In this document: in pieces, positions 1-5,751 of the stretch | How the letters are laid out: every line of letters begins with the position of its first letter | Numbering within the stretch: position 1 is the first letter of the stretch | Origin: Lentisphaeria bacterium UBA1724 | Lineage (GTDB): Bacteria; Verrucomicrobiota; Lentisphaeria; Oligosphaerales; Oligosphaeraceae | Length of the DNA stretch: 19,364 bases | Reading direction: 5' to 3' | Assembly (NCBI GenBank): GCA_002315885.1 | Contig: DCIO01000069.1 | Coordinates: 64,178 to 83,541 of the forward strand | The notes under the pieces: generated by a model | Seen by the model: the letters and a program-made list of their open reading frames with translations, nothing else | Told to the model about the DNA's origin: nothing | Databases searched by the model: none | Program-made: the position numbers and the translations under genes

Positions 1-27
1 GCCTAGGTAGCCTAGGGAGCCTAGGAA
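1..27. repeat. Three tandem 9-bp units with CCTAGG core (cut by window edge)
   Basis: Three consecutive 9-bp units read GCCTAGGTA, GCCTAGGGA and GCCTAGGAA, differing only at positions 8 and 9. Each carries the palindrome CCTAGG. The array begins at base 1, so more units may lie to the left. No coding frame explains it. Its role is unknown. Confidence 0.6.
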
Positions 28-34
28 AGACAAG

Positions 35-101
35 GGGCGGCGCGAGCCGCCCGTAGGTGCGCCCCTCGTGTAGCGGGCGTAAGCCCAGCGAAACGAGGGG
101 C
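35..101. repeat. Two adjacent GC-rich hairpins, the second nested
   Basis: GGGCGGC at 35-41 and GCCGCCC at 46-52 form a perfect 7-bp stem around a GCGA loop. Immediately after it, GCCCCTCGT (61-69) pairs with ACGAGGGGC (93-101). Inside this second stem, GGGC (75-78) pairs with GCCC (83-86) around GTAA. The nested stems and tetraloops suggest a REP-like element or a terminator for a gene left of the window, but no T-tract follows. Confidence 0.5.
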
Positions 102-151
102 AAGAATTTCTGAAGTTCGGGGGGGCATCAAAACGTCCCTCCCTCACAGGT

Positions 152-157
152 TATATT
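152..157 (+). promoter_or_regulatory. Possible -10 box of obgE
   Basis: TATATT lies only 7 bases before the obgE ATG. If it is a -10 box, transcription would start at or next to the start codon, giving an almost leaderless mRNA. This fits the absence of a Shine-Dalgarno sequence. No convincing -35 box is visible. The same hexamer recurs before other genes in the window. Confidence 0.35.
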
Positions 158-164
158 AAGCACC

Positions 165-1265
165 ATGTTCATAGACAAGACACGAATTACAGTCCAGGCG
201 GGTCACGGTGGCGCAGGCAGCGCCAGTTTTCGGCGCGCGAAGTATATCCCCAACGGCGGTCCTGACGGCGGGGACGGCGGCAATGGCGGCAATGTGGTGA
301 TCTATGCGGATCACGGCGAATCCAGCCTGATTGACCTGCGTTTCCAGACCCAGTGGAAGGCCGAAGCCGGCGATTGCGGACGCGGTCGCCAGAAGCACGG
401 AAAAAATGGCGCCGATTGCCGTATCCGTGTGCCCATGGGGACGCTGATTTTCGATGTAGCCACCAACGAATTGCTCTGCGATTTGAAGGACGACAAGCAG
501 GAATTCATTGTCGCCAAGGGGGGCAAGGGCGGCATGGGCAATCTCCATTTCGTCTCCTCCACAAATCGTGCCCCCCACAATTGCCAGCCTGGTCTTCCTG
601 GTGAGGAAAAGGAGCTGGACCTGGAGGTCAAGCTCATCGCCAATGTGGGCTTGGTGGGCTTCCCCAATGCGGGAAAATCCACGCTGCTGGGGGCGGTCTC
701 TGCGGCCCATCCCACGGTGGCTCCCTATCCCTTCACCACCCTCTACGCAAATGTTGGCGTGGTGGAAATGGAGGACTACAGCCGCATCACCATTGCCGAT
801 ATCCCTGGATTGATTGACGGCGCCCATAACAACGTGGGACTGGGTGAGGCATTCCTTCGCCACATCGAGCGTTGCAGGCTCTTCTGCTATGTGCTGGACA
901 TGGCGGGGGTGGATGGCCGAGACCCGCTGCAGGATCTGGCGACTCTCCGCAAGGAACTGGAGCTCTACTCTCCCGGGATGTCCTCTCGGCCCTTCGTGAT
1001 TTTCGCCAACAAGATGGACCTCCCCGAGGCGGAGGAGAATCTCCGTCGCCTCCGTGAAAGCGAGCCCGCTGGAACTGACATCATCCAGGGGTGTGGCGAA
1101 CTGAAGGAAGGAACGGCGGAGTTGATTCTGAAACTCCGCGAACGCCTGGATGCCCTCCCTCCCGAAGACGAGGAGGCCACACGGCGCATCCTGGCACACC
1201 GACATGGCGGACTTCAGGAACCCAGCCAAATCCGCAAGGACGCCTTTGCGGGGTGGGACGACTAA
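165..1265 (+). CDS. obgE: GTPase Obg
   Basis: Obg/CgtA GTPase of 366 residues, a cytosolic ribosome-associated factor that acts in 50S assembly and the stress response. The glycine-rich Obg fold covers about residues 1-158 (GGPDGGDGGNGG at 31-42). The G domain follows, with G1 GFPNAGKST at 165-173, the G2 threonines at 191-192, G3 DIPG at 212-215 and G4 NKMD at 282-285. The G5 region (about 304-314, TDIIQGCGELKEG) lacks the usual SA. The protein ends about 30 residues after the G domain, so it has no OCT domain, as in many short Obg proteins. The ATG at 165 starts the conserved MFIDK sequence, and no Shine-Dalgarno sequence precedes it. A membrane-protein gene follows 21 bp downstream. Confidence 0.97.
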   Translation: MFIDKTRITVQAGHGGAGSASFRRAKYIPNGGPDGGDGGNGGNVVIYADHGESSLIDLRFQTQWKAEAGDCGRGRQKHGKNGADCRIRVPMGTLIFDVATNELLCDLKDDKQEFIVAKGGKGGMGNLHFVSSTNRAPHNCQPGLPGEEKELDLEVKLIANVGLVGFPNAGKSTLLGAVSAAHPTVAPYPFTTLYANVGVVEMEDYSRITIADIPGLIDGAHNNVGLGEAFLRHIERCRLFCYVLDMAGVDGRDPLQDLATLRKELELYSPGMSSRPFVIFANKMDLPEAEENLRRLRESEPAGTDIIQGCGELKEGTAELILKLRERLDALPPEDEEATRRILAHRHGGLQEPSQIRKDAFAGWDD

Positions 1266-1286
1266 TCTTCTTTCACGTTTTGTAGA

Positions 1287-1760
1287 ATGGCACAGGAAAT
1301 CGCACCCATCATCATGATTGCCGTGGTCGGCGCAACTCTCGCCGCGCTGGGCATTGTGGGGATGCTTGTGGCGAACCGCTTCAAGGAGCGCCGTCTGGAG
1401 TGTTTCCTGCAGAGCAAGGAACTCTCCGCGGAATGGCTTGCCGCCGCATCCCTGACCCATTCTCTTCGGGAATTGGCGCTGGGACTCCTGATTACCCTAG
1501 TGGTGCCCATCTTTACCCACTTCTGTCTTATCGGTAGCGCCTCTACCACAGTCTCCATCATCGTCGGCTATCTTGCGGCGGTTCTCTGCTCGCTGGGGTG
1601 CTTCTCGCGTCAGCGCCACGATATGGAAAGCCTGGGCATCGGCAACGAGGCCAATACGCTGAAGCGCATTTTGGCGTTCTTCGCAGTCTCCCTGGCTTTG
1701 TTTTTGTGGGGCATGCTTTCGCTCTACGTCGCAATCTTCTTTTTCTTACAACAACGCTAA
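1287..1760 (+). CDS. Small four-helix membrane protein, unknown function
   Basis: The protein has 157 residues and matches no family I recognise. Four hydrophobic stretches at about 7-30, 62-82, 86-106 and 128-153 suggest an integral inner-membrane protein with both ends on the same side. A charged cytoplasmic-type stretch (residues 31-50, beginning RFKERRLE) separates helices 1 and 2. The reading frame is open, lies between two conserved genes on the same strand (21 bp after obgE, 50 bp before the PurO-like gene) and encodes plausible membrane topology, so it is probably real and co-transcribed. No clear ribosome binding site precedes the ATG. The function cannot be inferred. Confidence 0.75.
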   Translation: MAQEIAPIIMIAVVGATLAALGIVGMLVANRFKERRLECFLQSKELSAEWLAAASLTHSLRELALGLLITLVVPIFTHFCLIGSASTTVSIIVGYLAAVLCSLGCFSRQRHDMESLGIGNEANTLKRILAFFAVSLALFLWGMLSLYVAIFFFLQQR

Positions 1761-1810
1761 CCAGAAACGCAGGGCGTTCCCTTGCGTGTAACCTCAAAGG
1801 ACTCAACAAG

Positions 1811-2443
1811 ATGTATATTGGTCGCATTGTCGCAGTCGGTCGTAATCTCCAGGGCCGCGGTGTCGCACTCTACCGTGTTTCTTCCCGTTCGTTCCCCAAC
1901 CGCCAGAGCGTCCAGTTGGCCAATTCCATCGCCATCGTTCCCAAGCCTGGTTTTGAGTCCGACATCCAGAAGAATCCCTACATCGCCTACAACTGCCTGC
2001 GCATGGCCAATGGTCTCTGCATCGTCTCCAATGGCTCCCAGACCGACCCCGTTACCGAGAAGATCGCTTCTGGCATGTCCCCCCGCGATGCCCTCGCCAC
2101 GGTGATGCTGGCAATGGACTACGAACACGATTCCCTGGATACTCCCCGTATCACCGGCATAGTCACCCCCTCTGGCGAAGACGGCTGGCTGGCCATCGTC
2201 CGCAAGGACGCACTGATTGTCCGCCACTTTGCCCTGAAGCCCGGCGAGGCCTTCTATGTCAGCACCTACGAGAAGAATGTCCCCTGCGAAGAGCAGCGTG
2301 ACGGCGCTTTCGATGTGGCTAATGCCGCGGATGCCTGCGACTACATCCTGGGCAAGGGCGTCTTCGCTGATTTCGAACGCCCGATTTCCGCGGCTTGCGC
2401 CGTGGCTCAGGCGGATGGCTCTTTCGAGACCGCTTTCAAGTAA
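1811..2443 (+). CDS. PurO-like IMP cyclohydrolase
   Basis: This 210-residue protein resembles the archaeal-type IMP cyclohydrolase family (PurO, Pfam IMP_cyclohyd). That family closes FAICAR to IMP in the last step of purine synthesis. The N-terminus YIGRIVAVGRN (2-12), the block YRVSSRSFPNR (21-31) and NGSQTDP (74-80) are the segments I recognise. The length fits PurO, at about 200 residues. The start at 1811 is set by AAAGGA at 1796-1801, 9 bases upstream; the open frame runs further upstream but that part overlaps the preceding gene. Most bacteria use the unrelated PurH C-terminal domain for this step, so the real substrate could differ. The gene ends 11 bp before the palindromic repeat array. 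Confidence 0.85.
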   Translation: MYIGRIVAVGRNLQGRGVALYRVSSRSFPNRQSVQLANSIAIVPKPGFESDIQKNPYIAYNCLRMANGLCIVSNGSQTDPVTEKIASGMSPRDALATVMLAMDYEHDSLDTPRITGIVTPSGEDGWLAIVRKDALIVRHFALKPGEAFYVSTYEKNVPCEEQRDGAFDVANAADACDYILGKGVFADFERPISAACAVAQADGSFETAFK

Positions 2444-2454
2444 TCGGTTGCCTC

Positions 2455-2576
2455 CCATGCGACGGCGGGGACGCCGTCGGTACTTCCATGCGACGGCGGG
2501 GACGTCGTCGGTACTTCCATGCGACGGCGGGGACGCCGTCGGTACTCCCATGCGACGGCGGGGACGCCGTCGGTAC
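2455..2576. repeat. Array of four 31-bp palindromic units (array 1)
   Basis: Four head-to-tail units start at 2455, 2486, 2517 and 2548, each beginning CCATG. Each contains an 8-bp inverted repeat, CGACGGCG and CGCCGTCG, around a GGGA loop, followed by GTAC. Unit 2 has one change (CGTCGTCG in the right arm, which weakens its stem). Units are nearly identical and there are no variable spacers, so this is not a CRISPR array. A second array of the same core lies at 19235-19364. Confidence 0.95.
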
Positions 2577-2587
2577 CTTCTTTTTTT
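2553..2587 (+). terminator. Terminator-like hairpin formed by the last repeat unit
   Basis: The 8-bp stem of the fourth repeat unit (2553-2560 with 2565-2572) is followed by a pyrimidine run that ends in seven T (2581-2587). This has the form of an intrinsic terminator for the obgE to PurO-like transcript. However, the T-tract ends only 5 bases before the accB ATG. The gap of 8 bases between stem and T-run is longer than in a standard terminator, which lowers confidence. Confidence 0.45.
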
Positions 2588-2592
2588 AGCTT

Positions 2593-3012
2593 ATGGATCT
2601 AAAAGTCTTACATCGTCTTGCGCAGTTGATGGAGCGTGATGGCCTGACTGAGGTGGAAATTGCCGAGCAGGACAGCCGGATTCGCGTTGTGCGTGCGGCG
2701 GGTTCTGCGCCCAGTGTTCCGGTTCAGGATGCGGTAGCGCCTTCCACCAACGATTTGGATCCCGAGCCCGAGGTGGAGAGCCACTATGTGACCTCCCCCA
2801 TGCCTGGCACCTTCTATACCGCGCAGTCTCCCGATGCGGCGCCCTTTGTCTCTGTGGGCGAGGTCGTGAAGCCTGGTAAGATTGTGGGCATTGTTGAAGC
2901 GATGAAGGTGATGAACGAAATCAAATGCGAGTTCAGTGGCACTGTGACGAAAGTCCTGGTTCCCAATGGCTCGCCTGTTGAATACGGTCAGAAGCTTTTT
3001 GAAATTCAATAA
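2593..3012 (+). CDS. accB: Biotin carboxyl carrier protein of acetyl-CoA carboxylase
   Basis: BCCP has 139 residues and carries the biotin that AccC carboxylates, so that carboxyltransferase can make malonyl-CoA for fatty acid synthesis. The N-terminal helix (MDLKVLHRLAQLMERDGLTE) is typical of AccB. An acidic/proline linker spans about 38-62. The lipoyl/biotinyl domain follows at about 64-139, with EAMKVMNE at 102-109 and the biotinylated lysine at 105. The family is usually about 150-160 residues, so this one is slightly short in the linker. The ATG directly follows the T-run of the repeat array and lacks a Shine-Dalgarno sequence. The accC gene starts 15 bp downstream, the common accBC arrangement. 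Confidence 0.97.
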   Translation: MDLKVLHRLAQLMERDGLTEVEIAEQDSRIRVVRAAGSAPSVPVQDAVAPSTNDLDPEPEVESHYVTSPMPGTFYTAQSPDAAPFVSVGEVVKPGKIVGIVEAMKVMNEIKCEFSGTVTKVLVPNGSPVEYGQKLFEIQ

Positions 3013-3027
3013 GGGGACTCATTCAGA

Positions 3028-4377
3028 ATGGCGGATAAATCGGTCAAGATTCTGATTGCGAATCGCGGCGAGATTGCCTTGCGTGTGTTGCGTGCCTGCA
3101 AGACCCTGGGATTGCCTAGCATCGTGGTGTTTTCCGAGGCGGACCGCAATACCCTGGCTGTCAAATTGGCGGACGAGGCGATTTGCATTGGTTCCGCCGC
3201 CGCTGCCGACAGCTATTTGCGTGCCGACCGTATTATCGCCGCCGCCGAGCTCACGGGGGCCACTGCCATCCATCCTGGCTATGGCTTCCTGGCGGAAAAT
3301 GCCCGTTTCGCGGAAATCTGCAACGACTGCGGGTTGGTCTTCATTGGCCCGTCGGCTCAGGCAATCAATTTGCTAGGTGACAAGGCCACCGCAAAGACCA
3401 CGATGCAGAAGGCGGGTGTTCCTGTCATTCCGGGTTCCAATGGCGTGGTGAAATCCCTGGCGGAAGCGGGTCGTGCGGCGGAGAAGGTGGGTTATCCCGT
3501 GATTCTCAAGGCCGTCAGTGGCGGTGGGGGCAAGGGCATGCGTGTGGCGAAGGACTCCGGTGAGTTGTTGGATGCTTTCCAGACCGCGGCTGCCGAAGCG
3601 AAAGCCGGATTTGGAGATGCCAGCCTCTACCTGGAAAAATATCTGGTGGACCCGCGGCATGTGGAAGTGCAGATTATCGCGGATTCCTACGGAAATGTGG
3701 TGGCGTTGGGGGAGCGTGACTGCAGTCTCCAACGTCATCATCAGAAGGTGGTGGAGGAGAGCCCCTGCGCCGTCTTGCCCGAGGATGTCCGTAAGAAGAT
3801 GACCAAGGCTGCTGTCGCCGCCGCTGAAACCGCAGGATACACGGGAGTGGGCACTGCGGAATTCCTTTACGAGCCCTCCACCAAGAATTTCTATTTCATG
3901 GAAATGAACACCCGCCTGCAGGTAGAGCATCCTGTGACGGAGATGGTCTGCAACATCGATTTGGTTGCGGCGCAGATTCTCGTTGCATTGGGAAAGCGCC
4001 TTCCTTGGAAACAGTCGGATATCGAAATTCATGGGCACGCCATCGAGGTTCGGGTGAATGCGGAGGACCCCACGCGGGATTTCGCACCCTGTCCTGGTAA
4101 AGTCCAGTTCTATCATGCGCCAGGCGGCCCTGGCATCCGCGTGGATTCCCATCTCTATGATGGCTATGTGGTGCCGCCGTACTACGACAGTCTTCTGGCG
4201 AAGGTGATTGCATACGGCGAAGATCGGGAAACTGCGCGTCGGCGGATGCTGATGGCGCTTTCCGAACTGACAATCGAGGGCGTGGTCAATACTGCTGACT
4301 TCGCCTTGGCGCTGTTGCAGGATGAGCATTTTGTCAGCGGGAAGTTCCATACTGGGACGCTTCAGGAACTGCTGTAG
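3028..4377 (+). CDS. accC: Acetyl-CoA carboxylase, biotin carboxylase subunit
   Basis: Biotin carboxylase of 449 residues, the expected size. It uses ATP and bicarbonate to carboxylate the biotin of AccB. Visible segments are the N-terminal domain start KILIANRGEIALRVLRA (7-23) and HPGYGFLAEN (82-91). The ATP-grasp glycine loop is GGGGKGM (165-171), and the bicarbonate/ATP site is RDCSLQRHHQK (230-240), with H at 236 or 237 and K at 240 in the conserved block. EMNTRLQVEHPVTE (292-305) holds the metal-binding glutamate and catalytic arginine. A clear ribosome binding site (AAGGGGA at 3011-3017) precedes the ATG. Translation is probably coupled with accB. The carboxyltransferase genes accA and accD are not in the window. 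Confidence 0.98.
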   Translation: MADKSVKILIANRGEIALRVLRACKTLGLPSIVVFSEADRNTLAVKLADEAICIGSAAAADSYLRADRIIAAAELTGATAIHPGYGFLAENARFAEICNDCGLVFIGPSAQAINLLGDKATAKTTMQKAGVPVIPGSNGVVKSLAEAGRAAEKVGYPVILKAVSGGGGKGMRVAKDSGELLDAFQTAAAEAKAGFGDASLYLEKYLVDPRHVEVQIIADSYGNVVALGERDCSLQRHHQKVVEESPCAVLPEDVRKKMTKAAVAAAETAGYTGVGTAEFLYEPSTKNFYFMEMNTRLQVEHPVTEMVCNIDLVAAQILVALGKRLPWKQSDIEIHGHAIEVRVNAEDPTRDFAPCPGKVQFYHAPGGPGIRVDSHLYDGYVVPPYYDSLLAKVIAYGEDRETARRRMLMALSELTIEGVVNTADFALALLQDEHFVSGKFHTGTLQELL

Positions 4378-4407
4378 TTTTTTCGTGTCTTATCCTATGT
4401 AAGTCGC

Positions 4408-4435
4408 TTGCGAAAGGATGTAGTTTGGGTATATT
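4408..4435 (+). promoter_or_regulatory. Probable sigma70-type promoter of the Gls24 gene
   Basis: TTGCGA (4408-4413) and TATATT (4430-4435) are separated by 16 bases in the gap after accC. Transcription would start near 4442, about 50 bases before the start codon. This is the best -35/-10 pair in the window, and it would make the Asp23/Gls24 pair its own unit. Confidence 0.5.
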
Positions 4436-4494
4436 AATTTCAAGTTGCCAGTGATGTGTTTTTCTGGCACCAACACCTAAGGAGGAATATGATT

Positions 4495-4953
4495 ATGGCG
4501 AAGGAAAAAGAGGCCGAACTCAAAGAAACTGTTGAAAAGCAGGATGTTCTCGTATTGAATGGTTGCACCGAATTTCAGGGTGATGGCTGCATCTCCCAGA
4601 ATGCAATTGCGCGTATTGTGACCAAGGCCGCGCTGGCTATCGAAGGCGTTGCGCGTTTTGCTCCCAAGGGGGCTGGCGATATCCTGAATTTCTTCACGGG
4701 GAAGGCGTACGACTCCAGCCTGGTGATTGAATTCATCGAAGGGAAAATCAACCTGAATCTGGCTCTGAATCTCTACTTCGGTTGCTTGGTTCCCAGCGTT
4801 GTGAAGCTGGTGCGTGCCGCTGTCGCGGAGCAGGTGACTGCACTGACTGGCGCAGAAATCGGCAAAATCAACATCCTGGTCAAGGACTTGGTTGATCCCG
4901 AGCCCGTGGCGGAGGAAGTCCCTGCTGACGTAGAAGTTGCCGAAGAGAAGTAA
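4495..4953 (+). CDS. Asp23/Gls24 family envelope stress protein
   Basis: This 152-residue protein belongs to the Asp23/Gls24 (DUF322) family of small cytosolic proteins tied to the cell envelope and alkaline or general stress. The core runs from about residue 20 to 125, with the family pattern G-x-I-S-x-N-A-I-A-R-I (GCISQNAIARI) followed by the GV-x-x-F segment and the amphipathic VPSVVKLVRAAVAEQV helix. The C-terminal tail is acidic (EEVPADVEVAEEK). I chose the ATG at 4495 because AAGGAGGA (4479-4486) is then about 9 bases away; the ATG at 4489 is too close and longer forms include the ribosome binding site. The next gene encodes a membrane protein of the AmaP type, which anchors Asp23 in Gram-positive bacteria. 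Confidence 0.9.
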   Translation: MAKEKEAELKETVEKQDVLVLNGCTEFQGDGCISQNAIARIVTKAALAIEGVARFAPKGAGDILNFFTGKAYDSSLVIEFIEGKINLNLALNLYFGCLVPSVVKLVRAAVAEQVTALTGAEIGKINILVKDLVDPEPVAEEVPADVEVAEEK

Positions 4954-5011
4954 TCCTTCGTGACGAAAAATCGACTCGAAACGCGTTCTCAGGTATCACA
5001 AGGAGTTTGAG

Positions 5012-5479
5012 GTGGAAAATTTCCTCGGTGTGATTGTGGAGTGTCTCCAGGATGTCTTTTTCTGGCGCGGAGTCATCGCTGGTGCGGTGGCGCTGGTTGT
5101 GGTGTGGGGCATTCTGAAGTTCATACTCTCCTTGCGTCACAGAGTCAAGGCCATCATCGTCCAGGAGGAGGGCGGGACATTTGTGATTTCCCGTCGGGCG
5201 CTTCAGGAATTCCTGTCTGGTGTGGTTGGCGAAATCAACGGCGCTAAACTGGTGGATGTGATCTTGACGAAGCGTTCGGAGGGTAAGGTCCGTGTGGATA
5301 TGAAACTCTCACTGACTCCCGGAGGGGATCTCAATGCCATTCATGGCGGTCTACGCCAGCGTGTCCTGGATGAAGCGCAGGCAAAGTTGGGCATTGGCGA
5401 CCGTATCGAAAGCGTGAATATGCTCTTTGTGAAGATGCCTCCCAGCAATCAAGTGTGTGGCGAAAATACTCAAGCATAA
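5012..5479 (+). CDS. AmaP-like membrane anchor for the Asp23/Gls24 protein
   Basis: This 155-residue protein has one membrane helix at about 18-41. It is followed by a basic patch (LRHRVKAIIV) and a soluble domain with the alternating pattern seen in AmaP (alkaline shock response membrane anchor) proteins, such as GTFVISRRALQEFLSGVV and the RVDMKLSL strand. In characterised bacteria AmaP recruits Asp23 to the membrane, and the gene order here supports that pairing. The start is GTG at 5012, with AAGGAG at 5000-5005 six bases upstream. The gene ends 14 bp before a strong terminator, so it closes the transcription unit. The family assignment rests on topology, size and context more than on sequence motifs. 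Confidence 0.75.
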   Translation: MENFLGVIVECLQDVFFWRGVIAGAVALVVVWGILKFILSLRHRVKAIIVQEEGGTFVISRRALQEFLSGVVGEINGAKLVDVILTKRSEGKVRVDMKLSLTPGGDLNAIHGGLRQRVLDEAQAKLGIGDRIESVNMLFVKMPPSNQVCGENTQA

Positions 5480-5493
5480 AGAGCGCTAATCGT

Positions 5494-5532
5494 AAAAGGC
5501 CTGCCTGCAAAAAGGGCGGGCCTTTTTTTTTT
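5494..5532 (+). terminator. Strong intrinsic terminator
   Basis: AAAAGGCCTGCC (5494-5505) pairs with GGCGGGCCTTTT (5515-5526), a 12-bp stem with one G-T pair. The stem runs into ten T (5523-5532). It ends the Gls24/AmaP-like unit. Confidence 0.93.
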
Positions 5533-5533
5533 G

Positions 5534-5608
5534 AACCACGAAAAACGCGAAAAAGCGAAAAAGCGGAAAAGTGTTTATGTTTTCGCGCCTTTCGCGTTTT
5601 TCGTGGTT
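5534..5608. repeat. 75-bp palindrome with perfect 19-bp arms
   Basis: The arm AACCACGAAAAACGCGAAA (5534-5552) is repeated exactly inverted at 5590-5608. The 37-bp spacer contains further GCGAAAAA-like and TTTTCGC-like stretches that can extend or rearrange the stem. It starts 2 bp after the T-tract of the preceding terminator and lies in the 272-bp gap before the next gene. From memory, similar CCACGAAA/CGCGAAA runs occur as dispersed repeats in some environmental bacteria. No coding capacity is visible. Confidence 0.9.
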
Positions 5609-5751
5609 AAGTCCCCTTTGCTGGCGCAGAAATTACTTCCTTGGGCAAGAAAAAACTCGTAAATCTCTTGCACAATGAAATAGAGGGGTTATTTTTATAG
5701 CAATACTGTTTTATTCAATCCCATTTCCTTAATTTTGAGGAGTTTTTTACG

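Noticed and set aside
156..1460. Long open frame on the minus strand (434 codons) opposite obgE
   Set aside because: It lies opposite obgE, whose motifs are clear. The frame is a by-product of GC-rich codon use and its protein has no family features.
1598..1810. Upstream extension of the PurO-like gene
   Set aside because: It overlaps the preceding membrane-protein gene, and AAAGGA at 1796-1801 fixes the start at 1811.
2455..2576. CRISPR array
   Set aside because: Units are tandem with no variable spacers, the core is palindromic, and no cas gene is near. The same applies to the array at 19235-19364.
2395..2639. Small frames running through repeat array 1
   Set aside because: They exist only because the repeat lacks stops in those frames. 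No start signal, no family, and the array is intergenic.
4378..4386. T-run after the accC stop as a terminator
   Set aside because: No stable stem precedes the six T, only a very short CAG/CTG pairing.
4456..4494. Upstream start for the Asp23/Gls24 gene
   Set aside because: The extra 13 residues would include the ribosome binding site AAGGAGGA at 4479-4486, which serves the ATG at 4495.
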